A stretch of DNA of 51,229 nucleotides from Mesostigma viride (GCA_009746045.1 RPFO01000050.1:3453216-3504444); one strand, 5' to 3'. Counted from the stretch's first letter, positions 12,001 to 20,988 are shown. The notes: generated from the letters alone by a model not told the origin. Made by a program: numbers and translations.

Positions 12001-13897
12001 ACACCCACACCTCCAGGTGGGACACGTCATCCTCGTGGCGCGTCGCCAGCACACAGATGTCGTTCTTGTGAATTGTGAAGTCCTCGATTTCGTCATCTTC
12101 GGCGTCGTCCTCCTGGATAAGCCAAGCATGAAAAAATTTCTTTAGTACATTAGTAAGTAATCGGACATCGCCAAGACCACGAAGTGCTCGATCCCGTCGT
12201 CCTTCTTTGGCGTCATCCTCCCGAAAAATTTTACAGTTGTATTTATTGTAAATAACTTTTGTAGTATGAAAACCTTGGGGAAACTTTTATGTGATCCAAA
12301 TATTGTTTTTTTCGCGGAGACGTTAACAGTGGTGTAGCGATCGGAAAGGGATGGAGATCATAATGAAAATAAATAGATATATAAATAATAATAGTAATAA
12401 TAATAATAATAATAAATCACGGGGCAATCGTTTGGACGCCAGCTTGAACCACTGATAATGCTTGAGCATCTAACCCAACATGGCATTGGAAGAAACTGGC
12501 GCACAACCACCACTTATGAAACATCCTACGCACCGCACCTCCTGAGCGTGATGTAGAGGTCGCCATTTAAATATCAGTCTATGCACCGCACCTCCTTGGT
12601 TGTGATGTAGGGGTCACACTGTTTATAGACCAGCCTATGCAGCGCACCTCTTTGGTCGTGATGTAAGGGTCGTCCTCGTTGCTTATAAACTTGGCGCCGC
12701 CAATGGTGCGCCCGAACAGGCGGTTGATGTCTGGACCATGCAGCATCATGCAGCAATTAAGGCACAACAAGCAAGGGGACGGTATCACGGGTATGTGGTG
12801 GGGAAAGCTCATCGTGTGTCCAAATAGACGGTTTGTGAATGGACAGCTCCACGCCATGCAGCAATTAAGGTATACCAAGCAAGGGTACGACAAGCAAGGG
12901 GTAGCACGGTGACAGTTCCACGAGTGCTTGTTGGGTTAAAGGCCGATCGTGTGTCCAAACATGCGGTTTATGAATGGATCACCCAGCCTGAATGAGCGGA
13001 CGCCCTTAGCTAAAACATACTCGCCACAAGGACGATACTAGCAATGCACAGCAGCAACGCCCAAAACAAATTTCATCATCGTGATGTTTATAATCATAAT
13101 ATCTCTAAAATATCATAGCATCTACAAAAATCACTATATGATGACGCATGGGCGTAGAATCTATCTGTGTCTAACCGGAAACACGAGCCTGAGTTGTAAC
13201 GCAATGGCGACGAGGGTTGGTTGTTATTGCGAAGAAACCCAGGGACTCCCCGCAGGACCTCAATGACCCAGCTTTGGTTTGGGGAAGACTCATAATCACT
13301 GGCGGGGTATTTGAGACAACTGGCGCATTTTTGTGGCAAGAACAGCGTGGCATACACTGGATAATTTCGGGGTGGGATCACGATGGGGTGCGACTGAGGG
13401 AGCTACACGCAGCAGAGATGGATGTGCGTGGTGTCCGAGAACATAGGCGGCCAGACTAGTGTGCGCCAGCATAAACTTTTCTACAGAAAGCATACCCGCT
13501 TGATTGTCGTCGTCGTCGTCGTAATGGTCCATGTCAAGTTCTGCAAGCTCGTCCGCCATCTCGTCTGCTGTAGGGGTCTTCTTCGACGACGATTTTGGCC
13601 TGGGTCGGTCCTCCTCATCGCCCATCTCGTCATCATCATCCGACGCTTCTTCCCTGCAACGGAAGCCAACAAAGCACCCGAGCCCCGACGGTCAATTGCC
13701 GGCTTCTAGGTTAAATTATTACGAGGCCGACTACCACACGGGCTAATTATAAGCTAAACCTGCGCGTACCAGCCGTCCGAGCCTTCCGTAGCCGCCGCCG
13801 CCAGCTCCTCCTCAGTCAATTCCCTCTGCCGAGGCGTCTCCTTCGGAGCTCCTCGCGGCACCCATGCCACCGCCGAAATTAAGGCCGAAGAAGGCAT
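59..13897 (-). CDS. PWP1: PWP1 (periodic tryptophan protein 1), WD40 protein, 12 exons, 3' end outside window
   Basis: WD40 beta-propeller protein of the nucleolus; the family acts in ribosome biogenesis. Exons: 13897..13770, 13653..13496, 12730..12648, 12112..11851, 10376..10318, 9439..9320, 8864..8791, 7172..7076, 6148..6074, 4787..4686, 1543..1358, 88..59. Every junction is GT-AG and the phases agree, giving 458 codons without a stop. Family landmarks in order are an N-terminal AVAWVPRG, ELDMDHYDDDDD, SNEDDPYITTKE, VYVHHDI-like FYVHHDILL, EIEFWDLDV, a lysine run, SHTDAVMALTWN, NVLASGSADYTVKVWD, VQSVLWNPQAP, VEAAAWDP, STEDGLVKCFDVR, LSAHDGATSSLSFN and LLATASTDKM. Known PWP1 proteins are about 500 residues, so roughly the last 40 to 60 residues lie left of the window. 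The start ATG is in frame just before the conserved N terminus. Introns total over 12 kb and are full of tandem repeats. The exon 7 acceptor is ambiguous by one codon (TAGCAG). Confidence 0.93.
870..1010 (-). repeat. Decayed copies of PWP1 exon 11 3' end
   Basis: The last 27 nt of exon 11 (ending GGTGGCGCCGCAG before GTGCG) recur at about 1010..984 with one end change and again at about 899..873 with a few changes. The last copy keeps a GTGCGG donor-like string at the right place. They lie in intron 11 in the same orientation as the exon. Confidence 0.85.
1187..1350. repeat. 35-bp tandem repeat abutting the exon 11 donor
   Basis: About 4.5 copies of a 35-bp unit (TATTGCTCATGCCTACTAAC and so on). 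In transcript orientation the array starts about 10 nt after the exon 11 5' splice site, so the donor lies at the array edge. Confidence 0.9.
1968..2648. repeat. 34-bp satellite (TATGGCACTATATATAGCAT...), first block
   Basis: About 20 copies of a 34-bp unit with scattered variants, in PWP1 intron 10. Variants recur in blocks (roughly 2010-2210 matches 2240-2440), which shows a higher-order duplication of several units. Confidence 0.93.
2649..4159. mobile_element. TA-flanked inverted-repeat DNA element inserted in the 34-bp satellite
   Basis: Perfect 24-bp terminal inverted repeats beginning CAGTCATTCCCGCGTTAAG, flanked by TA on both sides (2647-2648 and 4160-4161). The satellite resumes directly at 4160, so insertion is certain. 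TA target sites and CAGT ends fit the Tc1/mariner superfamily. No transposase frame is present. Each end is itself palindromic: 2649..2773 and about 4080..4159 both contain the repeat in direct and inverted form, like small foldback copies. The interior carries minus-strand LINE 3' fragments (2993..3640). Confidence 0.85.
2993..3640 (-). mobile_element. Family A LINE 3' ends, nested (three partial copies)
   Basis: A 5'-truncated tail copy at about 2993..3110, a longer copy at about 3111..3570 that includes the C-terminal coding part, and a short fragment at about 3571..3630. In minus-strand sense each ends with a CTCC-CAAC-GGAG type hairpin and an ATTTA-type tail. The coding remnant ends in basic residues then FDE and stop, as in the better copy at 17688..18165. 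Confidence 0.75.
4160..4212. repeat. 34-bp satellite, continuation after the insertion
   Basis: One and a half satellite units directly after the inverted-repeat element; the insertion split a once continuous array. Confidence 0.85.
4390..4520 (-). repeat. Decayed copies of PWP1 exon 10 3' end
   Basis: Exon 10 ends with TCGCCACAGTACTTTGTG before GTGGGT. A copy at about 4510..4485 reads TCGCCGCAGTACTTTGTG followed by GTATGT, a donor at least as good as the real one. A poorer third copy lies near 4440..4400. Confidence 0.8.
4888..5165. repeat. 38-bp tandem repeat
   Basis: About seven copies of a 38-bp unit (TTGGGGCATTACAATAACAT and so on) in PWP1 intron 9. Short conceptual frames through it are artefacts. 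Confidence 0.92.
5303..5362. repeat. GGGTGT / GGGGGT simple repeat
   Basis: G-rich hexamer run in PWP1 intron 9. Confidence 0.9.
5590..5800. repeat. 27-bp minisatellite
   Basis: About seven imperfect copies of a unit close to ATGGATTCCTTATCTCCTCT in PWP1 intron 9. Confidence 0.88.
5885..6060 (-). repeat. Decayed copies of PWP1 exon 9 3' end and intron start
   Basis: Exon 9 ends CGCACCGCGCAGCTG then GTGAGTGGG, followed by a stretch with CCGGTCACTG. Two more degraded versions of exon end plus CCGGTCACTG follow downstream in the intron (near 6010..5970 and 5945..5900). Confidence 0.7.
6449..6690. repeat. 47-bp tandem repeat
   Basis: About 4.5 near-identical copies of a 47-bp unit (GCGCAACACCAATGTAACAA and so on) in PWP1 intron 8. 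Confidence 0.92.
6820..6975. repeat. 86-bp duplication
   Basis: Two diverged copies of a unit that contains GAGAGCAACGAACCG in PWP1 intron 8. Confidence 0.7.
8662..8732. repeat. Interstitial plant-type telomere repeat (CCCTAAA)n
   Basis: About ten tandem CCCTAAA units with one TCCTAAA variant, inside PWP1 intron 7. It is internal to a gene, so it is not a chromosome end here. Confidence 0.95.
9590..9740. repeat. Short direct repeats and GCAGGG-type simple repeat
   Basis: GCAGTTGTCGGTAAGGGC occurs at about 9609 and 9668; a GGGCAGGGCCAGG run follows. Contained in PWP1 intron 5. Confidence 0.7.
10221..10262 (-). repeat. Copy of PWP1 exon 5 3' end with a strong donor
   Basis: Exon 5 ends GGGACCTGGATGTG before GTGGGT. 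About 80 nt into the intron the copy reads GGGGCCTGGATGTG followed by GTAAGG. By consensus the copy's donor is stronger than the genuine one. Confidence 0.85.
11345..11850 (-). repeat. Decayed copies of the exon 4 donor region and 18-bp tandem repeat
   Basis: Exon 4 ends GGCAGCCTCG then GTAAGGGAGCAG. Variants of GTAAGGGAGCAG recur at about 11817, 11740, 11425 and 11370 on the minus strand. Between them, 11590..11730 is an 18-bp tandem repeat (TAGGATGCGATATCCCAA), about seven copies. Confidence 0.8.
12388..12415. repeat. AAT trinucleotide run
   Basis: Short AT-rich microsatellite in PWP1 intron 3. Confidence 0.9.
12540..12975 (-). repeat. Copies of both edges of PWP1 exon 3
   Basis: On the intron side of the donor, two copies of the exon end (CATCACGACCAAAGAG with GTGCGCTGCAT) lie near 12600 and 12550. 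On the acceptor side, two copies of the exon start (ATCAACCGCCTGTTCGG-like) lie near 12830 and 12965, each with its preceding AG region and a shared GCAATTAAGG string. Exon 3 is thus the least decayed member of a short tandem series. Confidence 0.8.
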
Positions 13898-14329
13898 TTA
13901 TTCTGCAGCTCAATAAAACTGCCCGGGGAGTTGTTAATCAAACTGCAGGTAGTTTGGAATATCGGCAATAATGGCAAACGCGGTGCCCAACAGCTGCTAA
14001 TGCCTATCCAGCCATCCACTCACCAATATTCCGGCAACAAATGACGTTTCAAGACGTAGCTAAAGCGGCATTAATTGAGAGCGGTAAGCACTACTAATAT
14101 GGTAGGCAGCGTCCTGCTCGTCTCACGTGCTCCGTGAACGTAATAAAATATTGTAGACCGCCCACCATCGCCATCCTGCGGAGCTTGCCGACGACAGACA
14201 TTGTACCTGCTGGCACTCGCCGATCTGGCCACCCTACCGTATGTATCCTGCCCTAGCTGCAGAGCACGGGATTCGCTGCTGACTGCAGGCTGTCACAACT
14301 CTCAGTTCAGCCGAGATGTGGCGTGGGAC

Positions 14330-14371
<42 letters not shown>

Positions 14372-15091
14372 GTTCAGCCGAGATCTACGACACCAGTAAC
14401 CTGTTGTTCGAGATTTGGTATGTACTAGGTTAGCGGCCTGGGATCCAACTGACTGACTGACAAGTGACAACGGACTAGTTAGCGAAGGCCGGTCGGGGGG
14501 ACGTACCTGGTTACTCCAGGGTTGTTGGACTCAACAACAACTCCAGGGTTACGGAATTATAAACTCTGGTGGCAGATTGCCAGCTTGACGCTTCAGTACG
14601 CACTCGGCTGCCTGAACAGTAGCGAACGGATTGCCTAGCTGTGCAACAGTGCAAGCTGCTGCATTGCCTGTTATGCACGTCATGTGAACTGTGCAGGGAT
14701 AATCGAAACCGAGATCCCTCGCTCACATATCCATGATAATAATTACCGGGAATGCCTCACCAAGGCAGTCACCAAGAATTTATTTGAGCCACACCTTAAA
14801 AATTAAATACGTCGTGTGCTTACCTGTCAGAGCGGATGCGTGCCCGTTTTTCCGCGCATCAAGTGAATATTGAAGAAAACTTTTCTCTTACAGTCATTGA
14901 TTTTCAAGGAAACGCCCTGTGAGGCCATGGTGGTTCTTGCCAGCAGATCTGTTCCGGAGTCGCCTGAACATGAGGAACCCCAGCACAGTTTGTCAAGCTC
15001 TCTGTCGGTGGGACTTGGGCACAGTGTTTGAATAAAAGAGCTGATTTGAGCTTGCAACTGATACATTGATTTCTTATAAATACCGACTACC
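13898..15091. promoter_or_regulatory. Intergenic region between PWP1 and the methyltransferase-like gene
   Basis: The two genes face away from each other, so both promoters should lie here, possibly shared. I see a CAA trinucleotide run at about 14329..14371 and the string TTATAAATA about 20 bases before the plus-strand ATG, which is too close to be a classical TATA box unless the leader is very short. No other coding exon was recognised. Confidence 0.4.
14329..14371. repeat. CAA trinucleotide run
   Basis: About 14 CAA units flanked by two copies of TTCAGCCGAGAT, in the PWP1/methyltransferase intergenic region. Confidence 0.92.
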
Positions 15092-15742
15092 ATGGGTTGC
15101 GTTTGTTCAACATGGTGGGAAAAGAACATGTTCGATCCCGTTCTGGAGGAAGCCGAGGATGAGCAGGTTAAGAAGCTACGAAAGCTGGTTTTGTCCGACA
15201 TCAGGGCAGACCACAATGTACTGGAAGTGAACCTCGGCCAAGGATTAAATTTACCGCATTATCCGCGAGTGGTGGAAGAACTGCACACACTATCCCTAAA
15301 CCCAAACCTATCCGAGGCAACCCGGCGTCGGGCTTTCGTGCTATGTTTCCAGCTCCGCCACCATCAAGGAGACGGGCTCAAGTTCCCCATGGAAGACGAG
15401 TTCTTCGACGTGGTGGTCGCGGCGTACACCCTGGTGTCTATCCAGGGGCTCGCCTCCTTCCTGTGCGAGGTCAACCGCGTGCTCAAGATGGGCGGCACGC
15501 TCCGCGTCGTGGAGCCGCCAGATGACGATTTCCCCTGGGACCTCATCTTGTCGACCGGGTTCGAGGTCTCCGTTCGTGTGGAGGAGAAGCCCAAAACGGG
15601 CCACTGGCGGGAAGGGGGTGTACTCACTGCTGCCGTGCTCAAGAAAGTTAAAGTCGTCACCATCTTGGACCTCGAAGGGGCGGACGCGACGTATGGGGTC
15701 GACCCTGGCGGCATTGCGCTCTCCGCCGCGATTGCATTGTAA
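15092..15742 (+). CDS. METTL7-like class I methyltransferase, probably degenerate
   Basis: A 216-residue intron-free frame with the layout of the METTL7/UbiE-type class I SAM methyltransferases: VLEVNLGQGLNLPHYP (residues 43-58, motif I), LSLNPN (68-73, motif II), FPMEDEFFDVVVAAYTL (98-114) and EVNRVLKMGGTLRVVEP (126-142). In the family, motif I reads E-x-G-x-G-x-G and motif II has an acidic residue that binds the ribose. Here the first Gly is Asn and the acidic residue is Asn, so catalysis is doubtful. The N terminus MGCVCS fits N-myristoylation plus palmitoylation, suggesting membrane attachment. The start has a strong context (ACCATGG). It is divergent from PWP1, with starts about 1.2 kb apart. 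Codon use looks GC-rich from residue 85 on and AT-richer before, so the first third may have a different history. Substrate unknown. Confidence 0.72.
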   Translation: MGCVCSTWWEKNMFDPVLEEAEDEQVKKLRKLVLSDIRADHNVLEVNLGQGLNLPHYPRVVEELHTLSLNPNLSEATRRRAFVLCFQLRHHQGDGLKFPMEDEFFDVVVAAYTLVSIQGLASFLCEVNRVLKMGGTLRVVEPPDDDFPWDLILSTGFEVSVRVEEKPKTGHWREGGVLTAAVLKKVKVVTILDLEGADATYGVDPGGIALSAAIAL

Positions 15743-15859
15743 ACATGATCGGCTTCATCACTGCTGTCTCATTGGTACTAGCCCTCCATCATCCTGAACG
15801 AGTCGTCAACCACAGATAAGATATCGCAGGTTGAGCTTCTATGAGCTGGACAGCCCAGG

Positions 15860-16030
15860 TTTCAGGCCTGCGCTGGTTGTCTCATTGACACCATGGTCAC
15901 TATAGTATATTGTAATGCCATGGCATGGGCTGGTTGTCTCGTTGACACCATGGTCACTATAGTATATTGTAATGCCATCCCATGCGCTGGTTGTCTCGTT
16001 GACACCAGGCATCTTGGTACTAGGCTGGTT
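15860..16030. repeat. Tandem fragments of the MITE-1 terminal repeat
   Basis: Four copies of GCTGGTTGTCTC-type terminal sequence, three of them within a unit that also holds ACCATGGTCACTATAGTATA. They lie just after the stop of the methyltransferase-like gene, in its probable 3' untranslated region. Confidence 0.75.
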
Positions 16031-16740
16031 GTCGCAGTGGCACATGACTTCTAGGCTTCGCGAGGGCGACCCCTTTTTCAGTCCTGGTAGCATCGCAACG
16101 GCAAGCGTGTGCTGATTTCTCACGAATGCCATGGTCATGATGTCAAGCCTGTGCTGGTAGTCTCCTGGATGGAGCCATGTGGTGGTTCCCTCGATACTTG
16201 AGAGGCGAGGCCGGTTTCAGCGGAGCTTCCTGCCGCCCACCTCTATGAGAAACTGTCGTCCTGGTGTTTCTTTTGGCATTTGGTGGCTTTATATTAGGTT
16301 TTTAGCATTCATGTGTTTTTAATGCTTTTCCCCTTCCCTACTTTTTTATCGCTCTGGGGGACTGTAGGAGGAGGCGTTAGCACTGACTGCTTCCCCCTGG
16401 GGACGATGCATGTATTAAGTGAGGCAACGTTGATAGATGATCAGATGGACACAGCAGACTTTATTATGTGTTATGCAAGCTAGAAATAAGGCGTGCTAGC
16501 CCAGCGTGGCCTTAGTTGTCTCACTTAATGTACCTGCTTTCTGTGACCGCTAATAAACCCCACTTGCCCGTAAACTTGACTGGAAATCCATGTTCATCAG
16601 CAAGTAAAGCTCCATAAGCGCTGGTTGTTGCATCGATATACCTATGTCATGTGGTCAATGGGCTGGGTGTTTTTTTCCTGCATACGCACAAGATTGTGCA
16701 TCAATCGCACATGCATATGCCATATGACTGACCTCGCTCT

Positions 16741-16894
16741 TATCTCAAGGAGACAACCAGCGCAGGCCAGAATTAATCGGGATCTGGAATCCGGACCATG
16801 GTAGCTCGAGCCTGCCGTTATGGTGTCCGCGTGTTCGAGTCGTTCAGGATGATGAACATATGAATCTTATCTGCGCTGGTTGTCTCCTTGATAT
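16741..16894 (+). mobile_element. MITE-1, fullest copy, with pol III-like boxes
   Basis: About 154 bp with inverted ends: TATCTCAAGGAGACAACCAG at the left and CTGGTTGTCTCCTTGATAT at the right, extended by GCGCAG/CTGCGC. The interior has TAGCTCGAGCCTG (16802..16814, box A-like) and GTTCGAGTC (16833..16841, an exact box B core match). Inverted ends plus such boxes are an odd mix of MITE and tRNA-SINE features. No clear target duplication was found. Confidence 0.7.
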
Positions 16895-17014
16895 GAATCT
16901 TATCTAGTCAGAGCACTATATATAGAGTACTGACTGATGCTTAACTTTTTGCCGTATAAATTTTGCACCGTATATCTCACTAGAATCGTCTCACTTCACA
17001 ATCGCACCGATTTC

Positions 17015-17043
17015 TGGCCTGCGCTGGTTGTCTTTTTTTTATA
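17015..17043 (-). mobile_element. MITE-1 end fragment
   Basis: Reverse-complement terminal part of MITE-1 (GGCCTGCGCTGGTTGTCTTT). Confidence 0.7.
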
Positions 17044-17062
17044 ACTGCACCAGCTAGCGCCA

Positions 17063-17113
17063 CAGGAATATGTGCCACATTATCTCCCAACGGAGTCATG
17101 TTATAATTTAATT
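17063..17113 (+). mobile_element. 51-bp LINE insertion: only 3' hairpin and tail
   Basis: The insert contains CTCCCAACGGAG and ends in TTATAATTTAATT. It is flanked by an 8-bp direct repeat TAGCGCCA (17055..17062 and 17114..17121). The unfilled sequence ACCAGCTAGCGCCAC exists at about 44064. This is an extreme 5'-truncated target-primed insertion of family A. Confidence 0.8.
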
Positions 17114-17264
17114 TAGCGCCATGCAGAGTCGGGCCTGCATGCACAATGATGCTAGCTGGTCAAGCTCCTGGCTAGTACGTACTGACATCTAGTACATGCA
17201 TATGCATGCATGGCCTGCCCTCGGCAACGGCCGGCCAGGACGCAACACCCATTGCCATTAAAAA

Positions 17265-17662
17265 TTAAATCAAATTATAACATGCCTCCGTTGGGAGATC
17301 ATCAAATTAAATAAAATTAAATTATAACATGCCTCCGTTGGGAGATCATGTAGCACATATTCCTTGATGGATGGGTGGAGTGGCCGAGGAAGCCGCGTAA
17401 TCGAACTAACCTATTACTCTAAGCTATCTAGTCTAGAAAATCCTAACTACACTACTCATCAAAACGCCTCCTCCTCTTGGGGGGAGGTGGCTTGCCCACA
17501 GGGGCTGGCGTGTGAGCCTTGACAATCTTCTGCCAACGCGTCTTGTTCTGCATGGCAGTCCAAAGAAGGGAGAGAGAGTGGATGCGGTGTTCAATTACTG
17601 GGCTGGGACCACTAGGTCAGCCAGCTCAACATCTGGATGTAGTTCGTGGTGCCCATGTTTCC
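17265..17662 (-). mobile_element. Family A LINE 3' end, minus copy (left arm of an inverted pair)
   Basis: Minus-strand copy with tail at about 17265..17330, where a second tail and hairpin is inserted into the first. The coding remnant matches the plus copy to its right, giving a large inverted repeat of about 340 bp per arm. Confidence 0.78.
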
Positions 17663-18165
17663 CCACATATAGCATTTGTAGGACACCTTGCTCGCACCAG
17701 CCAGGTCGACACCGCCCTTGGTCTGGCAGGCCCCCAGCGGCTTGGCCAGCCAGGGCGGCATATTCATTCTGACCTGGCCTGGCCCCAAGGGCATTCCCAA
17801 AAGGGTAGGGAAACATGTCACGAACTACATCCAGATGTTGCTGGACGACCTAGTGGTCCCAGCCCAGTTTGAACACCGCATCCACTCTCTCTCCCGTCTT
17901 TGGACAGTTGTCATGCAGGACAAGACGCGGTGGACGAAGATTGTCAAGGCTCACACGCCAGACCCTGTGGGCAAGCCACCTCCCCCCAAGCGGAGGAGGC
18001 GTTTTGATGAGTAGTGTAGTTAGTAGGATTTCCTAGACTATAGATAGCTTAGAGTTAGGTAAGTTCGATTACGCGGCTCCTTCCACTCCACCCATCCATC
18101 AAGGAATATGTGCTACATGATCTCCCAACGGAGGCATGTTATAATTTAATTTAATTTAATCTTTA
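17663..18165 (+). mobile_element. Family A LINE 3' end, best copy
   Basis: The frame to a stop at 18014 reads LWTVVMQDKTRWTKIV, then a Pro/Lys/Arg-rich end finishing FDE. The spacing of W, a DKxxW motif and V resembles the C terminus of non-LTR retrotransposon ORF2 proteins (commonly W..LAxDRxxWRxLV). The 3' part has GATCTCCCAACGGAGG (18119..) then a TTTAA-repeat tail ending about 18165. No reverse transcriptase core remains; the copy is 5'-truncated. Confidence 0.75.
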
Positions 18166-18292
18166 ATGTTTCCCTACCCTTTTCGGAATGTCCTTGGGGC
18201 CAGGCCAGGTCAAAATATGCCGCCCTGGCTGGCCAAGCTGCTGGGGGCCGGCCAGACCAAGGGCGGTGTCGACCTGGCTGGTGTGAGCAAGA
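18166..18292 (-). mobile_element. Internal fragment of family A LINE
   Basis: Matches the middle of the family A coding remnant in minus orientation, without hairpin or tail. Confidence 0.65.
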
Positions 18293-18990
18293 TTAATTAT
18301 TTAATTCTACTAATTAATTCTACTAATTAATTAGACTCGTGCTCCCTTTGGGGAGTCACGGAGCATTAACCCCGCTGGATGGATGTCCAGATGGATGGGT
18401 GCAAACAGTCCTACCGGTCTAATCTATCTACAACAGCTATCTACATCTATTCTATATCTAGATCAACTCAAGCCACAGAGATCAGCCCTACCCTAGGGGA
18501 CCTGTCTGGCGTGCTTCCCGTATTCTGATCTTCCCGTATCAAGGAGACAACCATGAGCACGTATGTTTGTGCACGTGCACACGCGGGCTGCCTTCCCCAC
18601 GGGGGGGGGGCTCGTTGTCCGTCCTCTATGACCTGGGCCCACTTGGCCTTGTCCATCATCTTTTTCCAAATCACGGAGAGGCCTAGCCCCCCCATGTCCT
18701 CTACTAGCTGCTCTTTGAAGGTGCGGGCCTTGCGGTGTCTAGCATCACGGGGGCCCGGCCCACGTCAGGAGGTGCCGGCGGCCAGGCTGAGCTGGGCGCA
18801 GTCCCGCAGGGGGGCCACGTGAGGTGTCTACCTGGTTGGTGCGTTCTAGGTGCCCTACTAGCTGCAGGCGCCGGCCGCTGCTTAATGGTGCTGGAGATAT
18901 ATGGCATGCCAAGGTACAGGTCCTCATGAATTGCGGACATGAGCAGCATATCCTACTCAGACTGAAAATGGAACGCAGCATCATTGTTGG
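18293..18990 (-). mobile_element. Family C LINE 3' end
   Basis: In minus sense the frame includes RTFKEQLVEDMGGLGLSVIW and MMDKAKWAQVI, the typical LINE ORF2 C-terminal pattern. It is followed by a hairpin (GACTCCCCAAAGGGAG in sense) and a TTAATTAG-type tail at 18293..18330. Upstream sequence aligns weakly with family A, so both descend from one LINE lineage. A fragment GTATCAAGGAGACAACCA of MITE-1 lies inside near 18536. Confidence 0.7.
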
Positions 18991-19024
18991 TGACTGCGCC
19001 GTCGAGTGCTCAAGATGTCCTACA

Positions 19025-19862
19025 AATTCTATCCTACGCTGCCTAATTAATTAATTAATTAATTAAATAGGAACATAACTCCGTTGAGAGTATATGTAGC
19101 ACATAGCCATCCTTGAGAAGGGGCATATGGCCTATGATACATTCTAGGCTACTTCATGCAAGGGTGGGAATGTAAGCTACCCTTGCTCTAGGTGCACCAG
19201 GGCACCTGCACCCTCATGATCTATCACGCTATGCCCAGCTAAGGGGGAGCATGTCATGTGGGGGAAGATCATCATGGCTATACAAGAGCTAGGGCATGGC
19301 ATCTCAGCAGAGAGCAGCTCTCTGCATGCCGCATGGGCTCGATCAGCATAACTAAATAAAGCTAGGCATCATCTGGAGTGTGGCACATCATAGGCGCACA
19401 GGCATGTACATGGCTGTAGACATGATACTCGTGAATCAGCTGGTATAGAGCCTGTAGGAGGCTTACATGTACATGGCCACGGTCTATCTATTCTACTACA
19501 CTACTGCTGTTGTATTCCCCTAAGCTGGGGCGTCTGGAGTCGCTGGGGCCGAGGGGGGACCGCATATGCCAGGGCTTGTGGCCGACGTAGGTGGCCGCCC
19601 CCTTCCAGTACACCGGCTGCCCCGCCTTGGTCTGCCGGAGCTGGAGGTAGGTCGGCCATAGCTCCCGTCGCCGTTGTTGCTGCACCAGGGTCAAGTCGTC
19701 GTCAAGCTAGGTGAAGAGAGTCTTCTCGAGCCGCTTGCGGCGTCGGAGAAAAGAAATCTTGTCCGCCGGGTTCTTAAAGGTGAGAAGGAGCGGGGGCGCA
19801 GTGCCTTACCCCGCGCGCGGCCGGGAAGGCGGTGGGCGACCCGGCTGCATGCCTAATCTCGT
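19025..19862 (-). mobile_element. Family B retrotransposon, 5'-truncated degenerate copy
   Basis: In minus sense it encodes LDDDLTLVQQQRRRELWPTY and PVYWKGAATY, the C-terminal motif of LINE ORF1 nucleic-acid-binding proteins, with stops and frameshifts. The 3' UTR leads to a hairpin-like ACTCTCAACGGAGT and a TTAA tail at about 19040..19070. Confidence 0.75.
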
Positions 19863-20309
19863 CCGAAATAGGAGGCATACCCTGATACAGTTGAAAACCA
19901 TACCTGCCCCTTCTCAGGGATCTATGTGTTACATATATTCATTGAGAATCATAAATTACGGAAATGGGCCCGGCCCCGGCCGCTCCTTCAACCGGCCCTC
20001 ACTGGCACTCCAAGGCAGTCCCTGGGCCGGCCAGGACCGCTAGCGAGTGCTCTAGTCACGAAGGTCCTGGTCCTCACGGTGCTCACGTATCACGTATGGC
20101 GCCGGCCTCAGCATGGACGCTCACCGAAAAAGATGGCCACACGGCTGGACGGCACGGTTTCCAGGATGCTCCGACAGCTAGGTCCCGAACATAGGGTTTT
20201 CAACTACATAGGTCGCCAGTGTCCTTTGTACATAGGTTGTTCAGGAGTCTTTGTATAAAGGTACATCGGCCTCACATTACGGACGAGATTATAGGCAGCC
20301 TAGGATAGC

Positions 20310-20830
20310 ATTCGTAGCACATCTTGCTTGCACCACTTCAGGTAGACACGGTCGACCTAGCTCGGTCTGGCCGCGCTTGGCCAGCTGAGCCAGGGCGGCA
20401 TATCCTGGTGTCTGGTCTGACCTGGCCTGGCCCCAAGGACATTCCTAGAAAGATTGGTAAACCTGCCGAGAACTATACCATGCACAGCAGTTGCTGGCCG
20501 ACCTCGTGCTCCCAGCCAAGTTCGAACACAACATTTCCTCCCTCTCTCTTGCTTGGACTGCTATGCAGATCAATATAGGAGGTGGCAGACCATTGTCCAG
20601 GCTCGATCACACGCCAGCCCCTGTGGGCGAGCCCCCCGGCCGCGCCCCCCCCCCCCCTGGGCGGAAGGGGCGCTTTGCTGAGAAGCGTATTTAGGATTTT
20701 TCTAGATTAGCTTAGAGTTAGCTTAGTAAGGTTTCGCGGCTTCGCCCACCTCCATCCATCAAGTGCAAGGGAATACGTGAGCACTACATGATCACCCAAC
20801 GGAGTCACATGTGTTATTCTGATTTGGCAT
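20310..20830 (+). mobile_element. Family A LINE 3' end, diverged plus copy
   Basis: Diverged from the 17663..18165 copy but with the same order: coding remnant, basic C terminus, and CACCCAACGGAGTCAC hairpin region at about 20792. A run of C residues at about 20644 lies in the coding remnant. The AT tail is lost. Confidence 0.7.
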
Positions 20831-20859
20831 GCCGCAAAGGTGAAAACCATTTGCGTTCA

Positions 20860-20988
20860 GTGCCGGTCCGCGGAAAACGCGGAAAACGCGATCTGCAAAT
20901 GAATCCGACCGGAATCGAACTGGGGACCTCTCGCACCAACTTTCGCTGACTATAGGACTTTTTGCGCTGGTTGTCTCTTTGATAGGAC
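20860..20988 (-). mobile_element. MITE-1-ended element with tRNA T-arm-like core
   Basis: Minus strand: TATCAAAGAGACAACCAGCG, then a core with GAGGTCCCCAGTTCGATTCC, which matches the pol III box B/T-arm in 10 of 11 positions. The core differs from other MITE-1 copies. Not a functional tRNA: the stems do not pair well. Confidence 0.5.
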
